From NCBI RefSeq assembly GCF_039822205.1, contig NZ_JBAGBW010000002.1, positions 1-64,000 of the forward strand: a stretch of 64,000 nucleotides of DNA, given 5' to 3'. How positions within the stretch are numbered: the stretch's first letter is position 1; the number at the start of each line of letters is the position of its first letter. The DNA is from Thermodesulfobium sp. 4217-1. GTDB lineage: Bacteria > Thermodesulfobiota > Thermodesulfobiia > Thermodesulfobiales > Thermodesulfobiaceae. The notes under the pieces were generated by a model. It had not been told where the DNA came from and did not search any database. It saw only the letters and a program-made list of their open reading frames with translations. The position numbers and the translations under genes were made by a program. This document shows, one piece after another, positions 17,530 through 26,786 of the stretch.

Positions 17530-18311
17530 GAAAAAAATCTGGCTTCACTCTTATCGAGTTAATGGTAACACTGACTATACTTGTGATAATCACAGCGGGA
17601 GTTACAGTGCTTCTTATCAATGCAAACAACACGCTTATCTCATCCCAAAACAGAAACATTACGAGCTCTGCTATCTCTACAGTTCAAACTCTTATGTCAA
17701 AAGATCTTGCTCTGGCCGGCAGGGGTGTAAATCTGGACGTTGGTCAAAGTATGGCAAATTCTACTACTTTCGTGCCTGTCCAGACTGCTGGCGGGATAAT
17801 CAGATTTAAGACTGCATGCGTTTATTATAATAGCTCAAATCAATACAATACTTCGTATCAGATTGGGACAGATCCAAACAACCCTGTGTATGACATTTCC
17901 TGTACTGTAAGCGATCTGGCGCCCAGGAAAGAGATAGAATATAGTTTAGAAAACAATTCAGATGGCTCAAAAAGCCTTCACAGAATCGTGACCTTTTATC
18001 AATCAGACTGGGCCACAGTGGTGGGAAACCCAATAGATAATACAGTGACACCGAAGAATGTAAACGTAATAAGCATCGCGCCTACCTGCTATAACTATTG
18101 TAGCAATTCGACGTGCTCTTCTATAGTGAATCCTCCAAATTCTGTTTCTTGTTCTATAAATAATACCAATCCAGTGGATCTGAGTAAAAACGTTCAAAGC
18201 ATTCAGATATCGGTTACCTTGGAAGCAGATACCAAAGTTAATGCTTCACTAAGAGGGAGTCAAACAGGGGCATTTCAGGTTACTCCAATCTTTCTTGTAA
18301 GGGGGAATTAA
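17526..18311 (+). CDS. type IV minor prepilin, PilW-like, second set
   Basis: 261 aa. KSG before FTLIELMVTL is a prepilin peptidase site with Glu5. The segment MSKDLALAGRGV matches the PilW family, followed by a beta-rich region with several Cys. GTG 17526 overlaps the preceding stop by 4 bp. It is longer than the first-set PilW (197 aa) and not closely similar outside the N-terminus. Confidence 0.8.
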   Translation: MRKKSGFTLIELMVTLTILVIITAGVTVLLINANNTLISSQNRNITSSAISTVQTLMSKDLALAGRGVNLDVGQSMANSTTFVPVQTAGGIIRFKTACVYYNSSNQYNTSYQIGTDPNNPVYDISCTVSDLAPRKEIEYSLENNSDGSKSLHRIVTFYQSDWATVVGNPIDNTVTPKNVNVISIAPTCYNYCSNSTCSSIVNPPNSVSCSINNTNPVDLSKNVQSIQISVTLEADTKVNASLRGSQTGAFQVTPIFLVRGN

Positions 18312-18313
18312 GT

Positions 18314-20431
18314 GTGAACAAAAATGGTTCTGCACTGATAATCGTCTTAATAATAATGGCTTTGATATTAACTATTTCGGTGGCGATAGCAGCTCTGGGC
18401 ATAAATCCAATAAAATTTGCAACGCAAAATGCTCTATACGATCAGTCAGTTTATGCTGCACAAGACTTTTCGAGTAAATACGTAAACGCTATAAAGCAGC
18501 AATTTGTAGCAAACCAGGGAACACCTCCAGATCCAGGAAGCCTGGGAATTTCTGCCAGTCAACAATATAACACAAGGGGCACAGGGAATCCCAATATAGA
18601 GGTTGATTTAGCAAGCGCTGATTATGCATTTTATCCCAATCCAACTAACTGGACTGATTGTCACTACGATCTTTCCTTTGTAGCCAAGGATTTAAACAGT
18701 GGGAAAAATGTATTGCAATACAACGTGCACTTTGACATAAATAACTCCCCTCCAAACGCAGCGCTCCTTACCAATAAGGATTATAACTCGGGCGGAACAT
18801 CTGGGGGCAACTGGTGGTTGGGAGGCTTTAGTAGGTTAGTAGGACCATATTACACAAACGATAGCGTGGGCATCGCCTATTGGCAAAACGCAAACACTAA
18901 TGCGAACCCTCCTACGGGACCGATGTTTGATGCTCTGAATAGATTCGTGCCCACTGCTCCAGCGCTTCCCGATCTGAGAGTTGGTGGACAAATTATATGG
19001 TATGGTGCTCAACCTGGTGGCTCTTCAGATTGGCAGCATATAGCTTATCAGGGGAGCGCGGGCGTTCAAACAAATTACCCAAAATACTCTTTTACCCAAA
19101 ATGTCCTGGGTAGGGGAGTCAACCTTTTGCCAGGCGAGGCTAAAGGGAACAGCACGCTAACAGGCAGTAACAGCAGTTTTGTAGCCTTTGATAGCGGGTT
19201 TAGCTCGATCGTTGGAGGCAATTATTATTCCCTATATATAAATCCAAGTGCTATAAACAATACCTACTCTGTAAAACAATTTGAGTTCTCTTCTATGAGG
19301 ATGAACTTTCAGGTTAATGGAAGACCAAAATATGCATCGGTTTATAGGGTCACTCTGACATCAAGTTCGAATGCTCAGTATAGGATATGGCTTATAGACA
19401 TACCAAGGTCCAGCAATTCTACTGCTACTGATACCGAGCTATCCACGAAGATATTCTATGTTCAAAAATATACAGGAGGCAACTGGAAATATACGAATGA
19501 TGCCCCTTTTGCATCTTGTCCTGCTAATATAAATAGCGACAATTGTAATCCTTATGTAATAACAGATCATACAGACTTTAATCTAATATACATAAACGGC
19601 CATGTAAAGGAAATGCAAACAAGCATTCTGCCACAAGGCGACTACGGCTCTTCAAGCGATCTCTACAACGCGCTGAAGCTTTCAGGACATGGACATGGTT
19701 CAAGCGAAGATATGGCAGATCTGGTTGCGGGGCAGGCTCCTGCCAATCCTCAAGATCCGAATAATCCCTGGCAGTACTACGTGTCTGGGAGGCTTACTGT
19801 GGCAGCAGCGGGCGATATTGTAATTGGAGACGGTGGGACCAATTATCTTACTTATAGTCTTACATATCCTGAGAGGCTCGTTAACCCTGACGGGAGCTTC
19901 ACGTCGTATTCTGGGACAGATGATTCCAGATTTCTACTTGGGCTTGTGGCAAGGAATATATTCTTAAATGTAAAATCTAATGCTAGTAAACCTCCTGCTA
20001 AGGCTGACTATGCCAATGATGGGACGAACGTTTCTGATAACCAAACTTACTCATTTGATGGACAGATCCTTACCTTTGGGACGCAAACGGGAAACAATGA
20101 CAATACTATTCAGACAGGGGTATTTGATAATTATCACTATTATAGCAATGTGGCGAGTGGCAATCCTGCAAGCACCTCAAACTATCCATACTTCTCAGTG
20201 GGTTATGGCAGCGATAATTTGCTCGGATATGCCCTTACAAGAGGTATGTTAGTTGAGAACTGGCACGGGGTATGGGGCTTCTTCAATGGTAGCGCTCTGA
20301 CAAATGGCTATCAAGATGAATATGTGTACGATAACCGCTTAAGATACTTTGTCACCCCATGGTTTCCGCTGCCAAAAAGCCCAAATATGCTGGCAAACTA
20401 TAGCATGACGGTAGAGATAATAAAACTATGA
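18314..20431 (+). CDS. large PilX-like pilus-associated protein
   Basis: 705 aa. The N-terminus KNGSALIIVLIIMALILT is a PilX/GspK-like membrane helix without Glu5. The large exported part contains LTVAAAGDIVIGDG and LGLVARNIFL, segments that resemble DUF4900-type pilus proteins. The rest is Asn/Ser/Tyr-rich. It probably caps or decorates the pilus made with the PilV/PilW-like proteins just upstream. GTG start follows AAGGGGG. No von Willebrand or calcium-binding motif typical of PilY1 is visible. Confidence 0.65.
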   Translation: MNKNGSALIIVLIIMALILTISVAIAALGINPIKFATQNALYDQSVYAAQDFSSKYVNAIKQQFVANQGTPPDPGSLGISASQQYNTRGTGNPNIEVDLASADYAFYPNPTNWTDCHYDLSFVAKDLNSGKNVLQYNVHFDINNSPPNAALLTNKDYNSGGTSGGNWWLGGFSRLVGPYYTNDSVGIAYWQNANTNANPPTGPMFDALNRFVPTAPALPDLRVGGQIIWYGAQPGGSSDWQHIAYQGSAGVQTNYPKYSFTQNVLGRGVNLLPGEAKGNSTLTGSNSSFVAFDSGFSSIVGGNYYSLYINPSAINNTYSVKQFEFSSMRMNFQVNGRPKYASVYRVTLTSSSNAQYRIWLIDIPRSSNSTATDTELSTKIFYVQKYTGGNWKYTNDAPFASCPANINSDNCNPYVITDHTDFNLIYINGHVKEMQTSILPQGDYGSSSDLYNALKLSGHGHGSSEDMADLVAGQAPANPQDPNNPWQYYVSGRLTVAAAGDIVIGDGGTNYLTYSLTYPERLVNPDGSFTSYSGTDDSRFLLGLVARNIFLNVKSNASKPPAKADYANDGTNVSDNQTYSFDGQILTFGTQTGNNDNTIQTGVFDNYHYYSNVASGNPASTSNYPYFSVGYGSDNLLGYALTRGMLVENWHGVWGFFNGSALTNGYQDEYVYDNRLRYFVTPWFPLPKSPNMLANYSMTVEIIKL

Positions 20432-20778
20432 AATATTTACTTTTTTCCCTAATCTTCTTATTTGTATTTTCTGGCGTGTCTCATGCTCTTATGTGGAGTC
20501 CAGACGATCCAAATAGACCGAAGGTTATGCCTGAAAGCAGCACTATGAGTAACAAGAGCTCAAATAGCAGTCAAGGAGAGGTTGCTTTAGACTCAAATAA
20601 TCAACATATTAATCAATCAAGTCAAATGCAAAATTATTCATCTAACCAAAATTCAAATATAGTAAGTCAAAATTATAAAGCTATTAGCCCAAATGCTTTT
20701 TATTTTCAAATGTCTGCAATTTTTATAGGAGTGATTTTCAGCCTGTTTTTGTTTTTTAGGATATTAAAGTCGAAGTAG
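20428..20778 (+). CDS. small secreted or membrane-anchored protein
   Basis: 116 aa. An N-terminal signal peptide (LLFSLIFLFVFSGVSHA) is followed by a Ser/Asn/Gln-rich low-complexity linker, then a C-terminal membrane helix (FIGVIFSLFLFF) with basic end RILKSK. It overlaps the end of the large pilus protein and so belongs to the same operon. No known family is recognised. A sorting or anchoring role for the pilus proteins is a guess. Confidence 0.55.
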   Translation: MKYLLFSLIFLFVFSGVSHALMWSPDDPNRPKVMPESSTMSNKSSNSSQGEVALDSNNQHINQSSQMQNYSSNQNSNIVSQNYKAISPNAFYFQMSAIFIGVIFSLFLFFRILKSK

Positions 20779-20796
20779 AGATGAAGCATATCCTTC

Positions 20797-20824
20797 TTGA
20801 CATTAGAAAATTTTTTGATATATT
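20797..20824 (+). promoter_or_regulatory. promoter of the TonB-dependent receptor gene
   Basis: TTGACA (20797-20802) and TATATT (20819-20824) with 16-bp spacing. The predicted transcript starts near 20831 and has a leader of about 125 nt containing the hairpin element. Confidence 0.55.
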
Positions 20825-20902
20825 AAAATAAGATTAAAATTTTATTAGAAAATGTCCTAAATGAATTAGGGCGCTTTTAAATTTATTAAATTTAGCATTA
20901 AA

Positions 20903-20940
20903 GCCATGAAGGCTTCTTGTCTTCATGGCTTATTTTTTTA
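20903..20940 (+). promoter_or_regulatory. leader hairpin element, copy A (receptor gene)
   Basis: GCCATGAAG (20903-20911) pairs perfectly with CTTCATGGC (20921-20929), followed by TTATTTTTTTA and then the ribosome binding site. The shape is that of an intrinsic terminator placed in a 5' leader. Two relatives precede exbB and the cooC-like gene. Confidence 0.65.
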
Positions 20941-20957
20941 AGGGAGGTAGAGGATAT

Positions 20958-23045
20958 TTGTTTATTGTATTTGTTTTTTTGTTTTTTGCTTTTTTTTATT
21001 CAGGTTTGGCAGAAATTGGATTTTGTGATGATTCTTCCCAGTTTCAAGAGATTGTAGTCTACGGGAGCAAGGAGAAAGAGAAGAATGCAGATGTGGTAAA
21101 CGTATTCAAGGTAAACCCTGCTATGAGCTTTTCCATTACTGATTATCTTAAGGATATGGCAGGAGTAGAGATCTCAGAAAAATCTCTTCTGGGAGACACG
21201 GGCGATGTGGTTAAGATCAGAGGTTTTGGAAGTAACAGATTGAAAGTATTTGAGAATGGAAGAGATATCAATGCCACAGGCGTCTATGGCGGCTTTTATG
21301 TGGACTGGAGCACTATACCGCCAATAAACGTTGACTCTATTAAGGTTGTAAAAAGCGGTGTGGACGCTAAGCTCGGAGTTTTAGGCGGTGCAGTAGAGAT
21401 TAAGAATAGAGTTCCGACTGGCACGCCGATAACAGAATTTTTTGGTTCATACGGCACAAGGGATACTCAAAATTATAGGTTTTATTACGAAAACAAGATA
21501 AAGGATATACCCTTCAATATTTCTATCGATCATCTCTCCTCTGACCCATTTTTAAGAAACAACGATTTTCTCTCAAACTCATTTAACTTTTCCACGGTTA
21601 TCCCAAACGTTTTTGATGGTCAAATTAATGCCTCAGTTTATTATACAAAGGTAAAAAGAGGCCTTATAGTAAGTAATAGAAAATCAAATGATCCTCAAAA
21701 CCCATTGTGGAATGTCCCCATAGATCCATCATATTCTACATCACTTGGAGAATTTATGCCTCCCGGTGGGGGACCTACAAGGACGCCCGTAATGGGCGCT
21801 TACTGGCAAAAGGAAAAGACTCTTCTGGATCTGTCGTATGAACGAGAAATATTTGGCTGGAAAGCTAAGGTCGCAGGTTTTACAAATAGAGAAGATAGAT
21901 ACGAGGTAAATCCTGGGCTTCTTATAAGGGATCTAAAGCCTGATAAGACCGATGGATTCTATATGGATTTTAGTAGGGATATTTCAAAGCACCACGTGAG
22001 ATTTGGCTATTACTTTAAAAATCAGGGCTCAGGGGACACATTTATAATTTACGAAAAAACAAACCCTGCCACATACAATCAAGATAGCCCATCGAGTCAG
22101 AAGATAATTTACAATTCAGCATATCTTGATGATAGATTTAAGATATCAAAGAAATCATCTCTTTATATGGGCGTAAGGTATGATAGCTTTCACGCAGAGG
22201 GAGCGCCTATATTACAGGACGGGAGAGGAACTTATGTACAGGGCATATCGCTAACTGGCGATGCGATCACTCCAAGAATAAGCTTAGACTACGAGCTAAC
22301 TAAAAACGACACCGCAACGCTTTCAGTCTTCAAATCTGCAAGGATGCCCACTAATCCTGAATACTACTGGTGGCTTACAGGTTATAGCGGATCAAAGCTC
22401 GCAAATGGCGCTCCTGCACCCGGATATAGGCCAGTAAACTATCTCTTAAGGCCTGAAAAGGAAAACGCAGTAGAACTTGGCATTAAAGGAAAGAGATTCG
22501 GATTTGACTACTCTATTAATGGCTATTATTATTCTATTCACGACTATATTATGTTTAGAATTGATCCAAATCCTACAAACAGAGTGGCTTACAACGTAGA
22601 TGAAGTAAATATGTATGGAGCTGAAACAACGCTTAAAAAGAGAATAAAGGGCATTGATACAGTGTTCACTTATACCTATCAAAGAAGCACAAAGGTTAAC
22701 GATGCGCTTGACACCCAGCATCTGTTAAACGGTTTGGGCTATTTTCCAAGAAGTATGGCAAATTTAACCTTTCAGAAAAAATTTGATAATGGCTTAATTT
22801 TAGATTTTGACAATCACTACGTATCAAAGCAAAATTTGCTGTATGCACCAAATAGCAGTAAGCTTGAGCTTGTTTCGATAAAGCCATATTATACTGCAGA
22901 CCTTGGGATATCTTATCTAATACCAAAGCACGACCTAAGAATGGATCTAATGTTCTATGATATTTTTAATAAAAAGTATCAAGAGGTATTTGGGTATCCT
23001 ATGCCAGGAAGAAGCGTATTTGGATCTCTAACTCTAACTTTTTAA
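20958..23045 (+). CDS. TonB-dependent outer membrane receptor
   Basis: About 695 aa. Signal peptide FIVFVFLFFAFFYSG, then a TonB-box-like EIVVYG, a plug domain (residues about 40-150, with VKIRGFG and LGGAVEI), and a 22-strand-type barrel ending in LTLTF with a terminal Phe. It imports a metal chelate or vitamin across the outer membrane. TTG 20958 is preferred: an ATG at 20925 sits inside the leader hairpin, before the ribosome binding site (GGGAGG). Its substrate is unknown; nearby TonB/ExbBD and an ABC importer suggest a metal complex. Confidence 0.88.
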   Translation: MFIVFVFLFFAFFYSGLAEIGFCDDSSQFQEIVVYGSKEKEKNADVVNVFKVNPAMSFSITDYLKDMAGVEISEKSLLGDTGDVVKIRGFGSNRLKVFENGRDINATGVYGGFYVDWSTIPPINVDSIKVVKSGVDAKLGVLGGAVEIKNRVPTGTPITEFFGSYGTRDTQNYRFYYENKIKDIPFNISIDHLSSDPFLRNNDFLSNSFNFSTVIPNVFDGQINASVYYTKVKRGLIVSNRKSNDPQNPLWNVPIDPSYSTSLGEFMPPGGGPTRTPVMGAYWQKEKTLLDLSYEREIFGWKAKVAGFTNREDRYEVNPGLLIRDLKPDKTDGFYMDFSRDISKHHVRFGYYFKNQGSGDTFIIYEKTNPATYNQDSPSSQKIIYNSAYLDDRFKISKKSSLYMGVRYDSFHAEGAPILQDGRGTYVQGISLTGDAITPRISLDYELTKNDTATLSVFKSARMPTNPEYYWWLTGYSGSKLANGAPAPGYRPVNYLLRPEKENAVELGIKGKRFGFDYSINGYYYSIHDYIMFRIDPNPTNRVAYNVDEVNMYGAETTLKKRIKGIDTVFTYTYQRSTKVNDALDTQHLLNGLGYFPRSMANLTFQKKFDNGLILDFDNHYVSKQNLLYAPNSSKLELVSIKPYYTADLGISYLIPKHDLRMDLMFYDIFNKKYQEVFGYPMPGRSVFGSLTLTF

Positions 23046-23053
23046 TAGTTAGC

Positions 23054-23098
23054 AAAAAGCCCCCCACCATTTTTCTAAGATGATGAGGGGCTTTTTTT
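23054..23098. terminator. bidirectional terminator
   Basis: AAAAAGCCCC...CCAT pairs with ATGATGAGGGGCTTTTTTT. A-run on one side and T-run on the other serve the receptor gene (+) and the convergent BASS transporter (-). Confidence 0.85.
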
Positions 23099-24035
23099 AT
23101 TGATCTATATTTTTGTCTCTGGCGCCCCAGAACCCTGCAAGAGTAGAACCTGAGAGGTTGTGCCACACGCTAAATATTGCACCTGGTAGCGCTGCTATTG
23201 GATTTAGGTGAGCTATTGCAAGAGCGACAGCAAGGGCTGAATTTTCCATGCCTACCTCAAAAGTAATGGCTTTTGCTTTGTAGTGGGGCATCTTGGCTCC
23301 TCTTGCTGCCCAATATCCAAGGGTAAGGCCGAGCAAATTATGCAGAACTACTGCAGCAAAAGCTATTAGAGCTACTGTTGCTAACTTTGCAGCGCTTAGC
23401 CCCACGACTATTGCTATTATGGCTATTATGCTGATCACTGAAATGACAGGAATTATTGTGACTATTTTTTTAATAAAAGTTGGCACAGCCGTTCTAAGTA
23501 TTACTCCAATTGCAATAGGCAAAAGTACTATCTTTAAAATATCAATAAAAAGCCCGTTTGGATCTATTGGGATGAATCTGCCTGCAAGAAATAAGAAGAT
23601 AGCTGGAGTAAGAAGTGGAGCTAAAAATGTGTTTACGCTTGATACTGTAACAGAAAGTGCTGTGTCGCCTTTAGATAGGAATGTCATAACATTTGACGCT
23701 GTGCCGCTTGGGCAGCATCCTACAAGAATCAGGCCAGCAGCGAGTTCGGGAGGAAGTCTAAGAAGCAGCGCAACAGAAAGCGCAACGCCAGGCATCACAA
23801 AGTATCTAATTAAAACGCCTAATAATATATCAAGAGGTCTGGTAAGAACTAATTTAAAGTCATCCAGAGTCAGAGTTAGTCCCATACCGAGCATTATTAC
23901 GCCTAAAAGCCATGGAATCCAGGAACCATAAGGCTTAAAAGGTTCAGGAAATAAAAACGCAACAACAGCAAAAATTACAACCCACAATGGAAAAAGCTTT
24001 GTGATCCAATTGGAAACCCTTTCGAAAAATTCCAT
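23097..24035 (-). CDS. bile acid:sodium symporter (BASS) family transporter
   Basis: 312 aa with about nine to ten hydrophobic helices. Family signatures include GMGLTLTLDDF, LVGCCPSGTASNVMTFLSKG and EVGMENSALAVALA. The match to BASS/PanS-like proteins is clear. These carry organic anions such as pyruvate, pantoate precursors or other carboxylates with sodium. The true substrate cannot be read from the sequence. The ATG follows AAGGAGGG. Confidence 0.85.
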   Translation of the reverse strand: MEFFERVSNWITKLFPLWVVIFAVVAFLFPEPFKPYGSWIPWLLGVIMLGMGLTLTLDDFKLVLTRPLDILLGVLIRYFVMPGVALSVALLLRLPPELAAGLILVGCCPSGTASNVMTFLSKGDTALSVTVSSVNTFLAPLLTPAIFLFLAGRFIPIDPNGLFIDILKIVLLPIAIGVILRTAVPTFIKKIVTIIPVISVISIIAIIAIVVGLSAAKLATVALIAFAAVVLHNLLGLTLGYWAARGAKMPHYKAKAITFEVGMENSALAVALAIAHLNPIAALPGAIFSVWHNLSGSTLAGFWGARDKNIDQ

Positions 24036-24194
24036 TTACCCTCCTTGTGTGCCAGATATTGTAATAAAAAAATATGGTATTTAGTATAAATTATTTTATA
24101 ATATTTTTCTATATTGAAAGATTTACTATTGCAACATCATTTTATAAAATGTGGCTCCAAGCAAGGGTTGGGGGTAAGATATTTAAATCATTTT

Positions 24195-24605
24195 TTAAAG
24201 CTCTTTATACTCTACGTAAGGTTTTATGTCCAGAATGGGCGTCCCATCCAACATATCGAGTCTTCTAACCTTTATTATATTTTCTGATTTCTCCAATACT
24301 TCAAGGACAGAAAATCCTATTGGGTTTGGCCTATATGGCGAACATATACTGAACACTCCTTTTTCTGTATTCATATGAAAAGGCTTTTGAATAAGCTTTT
24401 CGTGAGGGAATGGTGGCGATTTGTGAAAACAAAAAATTACACATATCTTATCTTTTGGCTTTATATCTCTTATTCCATCTTGGTACTCAGGAGAGATAAC
24501 CAGCTCCCCTTCAACATCAGAGACGCTCCAATGCCTGGGAACGCTGGCAGAGTCATTTTTTACATAACCAATTGGCATAAAGTTACATTCAATTTTATTT
24601 TCCAT
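24195..24605 (-). CDS. trmO: tRNA methyltransferase TrmO-like (TsaA domain)
   Basis: 136 aa, single-domain version. PIGYVKND, FCFHKS, FSICSPYRPNPIG and LDMLDGTPILDIKPY are hallmark segments of the TsaA/TrmO beta-barrel that methylates t6A37 in tRNA using S-adenosylmethionine. E. coli TrmO is about 235 aa with an extra C-terminal domain, absent here. The archaeal-type short form is known. Start ATG with GGAGAA nearby. Confidence 0.82.
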   Translation of the reverse strand: MENKIECNFMPIGYVKNDSASVPRHWSVSDVEGELVISPEYQDGIRDIKPKDKICVIFCFHKSPPFPHEKLIQKPFHMNTEKGVFSICSPYRPNPIGFSVLEVLEKSENIIKVRRLDMLDGTPILDIKPYVEYKEL

Positions 24606-24662
24606 AATTTTCTCCTTTTCTTATATATTTTGGAATTATACTCCTCTTTTGTAAAACAAAAA

Positions 24663-25331
24663 TTAATCTTCTAACAAAAATCTAATGGGCAGTATTGCCC
24701 TGGACCTTACAAAAGCTCCATTTTCTGTGGCTGCTCTAAAGGTGGACTCCCTTACTGCTCTTAGGGCAGCCTGTGCAAAATCATCATTTGTGCTCTCTAA
24801 CACCTTAACGCTTATAAGGTGGCCACCTTCGTCGATTAATAGCTCTAATACTACTTTTCCTTCAATCCCCAGTCTTTTTTCTCGAAGGGGATATTCAGGA
24901 ATTATCCTTTTTATGAACTTTGGGCCATCTGATGATCCGAAAGATTTGGAATATATGCTATCACTGGAAATTCTTTGATTGGCGCTTCCCAAGTTATTGT
25001 TGCTCAAAGAACCATTTGAGCTAACTGGATTTGAAGTATTCACAGGCCTGGTTTGAATATAGGATAAGTTTGTTGCGTTTACCGTTTGCACTATCGCTGG
25101 AATTTTTTCGAGACTTTCTTCTGTGATATTTTTTTCCGATGTTTTGGCTTTATCGCTTTTATTGACTTTTTTAGCCGTATCCTTTTGACTTTCTTGAAGA
25201 GAATTTAGACTCATAATAAATATTGGCTCATTCTTTATAATATTAGTAGCTCCCAATAGAAAAACAGTGCCAAAGAGTAGTGAGTGAAATATTATGGAAA
25301 ATATAAAGCTAAGAGAGAACCTTCTATTCAA
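24663..25331 (-). CDS. tonB: TonB energy-transducing protein
   Basis: 222 aa: a cytoplasmic stub, one membrane helix (FIFSIIFHSLLFGTVFLL, with the helix His), a Lys/Ser/Asn linker, and a TonB C-terminal domain (PEYPLREKRLGIEG, VLESTNDDFAQAALRAVRE). It connects ExbBD to the outer membrane receptor. The TTG start overlaps exbD by 4 bp. Third gene of an exbB-exbD-tonB operon. Confidence 0.9.
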   Translation of the reverse strand: MNRRFSLSFIFSIIFHSLLFGTVFLLGATNIIKNEPIFIMSLNSLQESQKDTAKKVNKSDKAKTSEKNITEESLEKIPAIVQTVNATNLSYIQTRPVNTSNPVSSNGSLSNNNLGSANQRISSDSIYSKSFGSSDGPKFIKRIIPEYPLREKRLGIEGKVVLELLIDEGGHLISVKVLESTNDDFAQAALRAVRESTFRAATENGAFVRSRAILPIRFLLED

Positions 25332-25738
25332 ATCCTTTCATCCTTGAGAGTTTCTATGTTGTATCTTTCTATCCCAGCGGCCCTACAGGCATCAATAGCT
25401 TTTACAACGAAATCAAATCGGGTATTCTTGTCTGCACATATTTTTATAATTATATTTGGGTTGTTTGCTTTGAGAGTTCTTAGGGTTTCAGTGATAAGTT
25501 TTGGGTCAGTTTTGCCTTCATTGATAAACATCGTGCCATCGCTTTTTATGGAAAGCGCAATATCTTTTAGGTTTTCTTTTACAACGGCAGTTTTGGCATG
25601 CGGCAAATCAATCGGGATGGCACCCTGGGCTATCAGGGTAGCGGTAACTAAGAATATTATAAGTATGACCAAAACGACGTCTACTAATGGGACAATGTTT
25701 ATTTCTGCTATTTCGTCGTCATGGTTTGGATTGTGCAT
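25328..25738 (-). CDS. exbD: ExbD/TolR-type biopolymer transport protein
   Basis: 136 aa with one N-terminal membrane helix. The conserved Asp lies in NIVPLVDVVLVILIIF, followed by the periplasmic domain with a TLRTLKANNPN segment. It partners ExbB in the proton channel that powers TonB. ATG 25738 is chosen because GAGGAA is about eight bases upstream; the in-frame ATG at 25753 is less well placed. It overlaps exbB by 20 bp. Confidence 0.9.
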   Translation of the reverse strand: MHNPNHDDEIAEINIVPLVDVVLVILIIFLVTATLIAQGAIPIDLPHAKTAVVKENLKDIALSIKSDGTMFINEGKTDPKLITETLRTLKANNPNIIIKICADKNTRFDFVVKAIDACRAAGIERYNIETLKDERI

Positions 25739-26171
25739 CAGTATGTTCCTCATAAATATAGTTTAAATCTCTTGCCTTTCTGACAAAATAGTTGTATGCA
25801 ATTACACAGGGCACAGCAACGAATAGTCCAAGTGCGGTAGAGCTAAGCGCTTCTGCAATGCCATTCATCACCACTCTTACTCCGAAATCTTGTGAAATGG
25901 CAAGATCGTGAAAAGCCTTCATAATTCCAAGCACTGTGCCAAATAGACCGATAAATGGCGCATTGCTGCCCACAGTTGCAAAAAAACCAAGTCTTTTGTT
26001 AAGAGTCGATCTGAGATCAGATGGAGCATAACTAAAGAGCTCTTTCTCAATTTTTCGCATAAAAAATACTTTCTCGACAATAAATGCAACCGATATTACG
26101 CTAAGCACTATTAAGAGCACCAAAACAGGATCCCCACCTACTATTGCAAGATTTAATATTAACTTTGCCAA
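25719..26171 (-). CDS. exbB: ExbB/TolQ-type proton channel protein
   Basis: 150 aa, shorter than typical ExbB (about 200-240) but with three hydrophobic helices and the signature APFIGLFGTVLGIMKAF and AEALSSTALGLFVAVP. It forms the stator channel with ExbD. The frame continues upstream to ATG 26231, but that region is the leader hairpin. TTG 26171 follows AGGAGGG by five bases, so it is the likely start. Confidence 0.9.
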   Translation of the reverse strand: MAKLILNLAIVGGDPVLVLLIVLSVISVAFIVEKVFFMRKIEKELFSYAPSDLRSTLNKRLGFFATVGSNAPFIGLFGTVLGIMKAFHDLAISQDFGVRVVMNGIAEALSSTALGLFVAVPCVIAYNYFVRKARDLNYIYEEHTDAQSKP

Positions 26172-26176
26172 TTTAT

Positions 26177-26234
26177 CCCTCCTAAAAAAATAAGCCATAA
26201 AAACATGTGCAATTTTTGCACAAGCCTTCATGGC
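26177..26234 (-). promoter_or_regulatory. leader hairpin element, copy B (exbB)
   Basis: On the minus strand GCCATGAAG (26234-26226) pairs with TTTTATGGC (26202-26194) through seven Watson-Crick and two G-U pairs. An inner hairpin, TGTGCAA/TTGCACA, lies between. Then come TTATTTTTTTA and the ribosome binding site AGGAGGG. The G-U changes relative to copy A preserve pairing, which points to an RNA structure. Confidence 0.65.
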
Positions 26235-26259
26235 TTTGTCCTAAAACTTTAATTTTATA

Positions 26260-26287
26260 ATTTTAGCAAATTCGATATAAAAGTCAA
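26260..26287 (-). promoter_or_regulatory. promoter of exbB-exbD-tonB
   Basis: Minus-strand TTGACT (26287-26282) and TAAAAT (26265-26260), 16 bp apart. The transcript would start near 26253 and reach the hairpin element within about 20 nt. Confidence 0.5.
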
Positions 26288-26345
26288 ATAAAAATTAACT
26301 TTCTAAATATTTTTTTTGCAGGTCATAAGAGAGTTCTACTACGTT

Positions 26346-26786
26346 CTACAATAAACCTTCAAGTTCTTTTATACTGCTAATTTTGAATATTGCTTTATGA
26401 ATTAAATTTAGTCTCTCTCTATCTGAAATGCTTTTAACTTTGCTCTCTATTTCAGGCGAAATAGCATCAAATTTTGCCTCAATGGCGTTTAACACCATAT
26501 CCTGAGCTTCAAGCAGCATGCCTTCCATCTTACCTTCTCTTTTGCCTCTTAATTCACCTTCTCTTTCGCCTTCCATCTTCCACTTCTTAGTTAAGGTTAT
26601 CAACTCTTCTTCGCCTCCTATCTCTGATATCAAATCTTGTGTTCTTTCTGGACCATAATTTATGGAAACGTAGTTTATTACAATTAAAATATCTTCATTA
26701 TTGATTAGTTTAAAGCAATATACCATAATTTGGTGAAATTTTGTAGTGGATTTATATTTTGCTTTTCTATAAAGTATTTTTATCAT
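26346..26786 (-). pseudogene. Rpn/transposase-like C-terminal remnant
   Basis: 146 codons resembling the C-terminal part of Rpn-family (PD-(D/E)XK, formerly YhgA-like transposase) proteins: VINYVSINYG, then a Glu/Gly/Lys/Arg-rich helix (KMEGEREGELRGKREG) and a helical tail. The nuclease domain that should precede this is missing, and no ribosome binding site is seen at the first Met. It is most likely a decayed fragment. It could still be an expressed small coiled-coil protein. Confidence 0.55.

Noticed and set aside
20925-20957. An in-frame ATG at 20925 as the receptor start, and 26231 (exbB) or 27009 (cooC-like) as longer starts
   Set aside because: These starts lie inside the leader hairpin and upstream of strong ribosome binding sites that fit the later starts.
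23293-23931. A 212-aa open frame antisense to the BASS transporter
   Set aside because: It is a shadow of the hydrophobic membrane gene; no ribosome binding site or recognisable domain.
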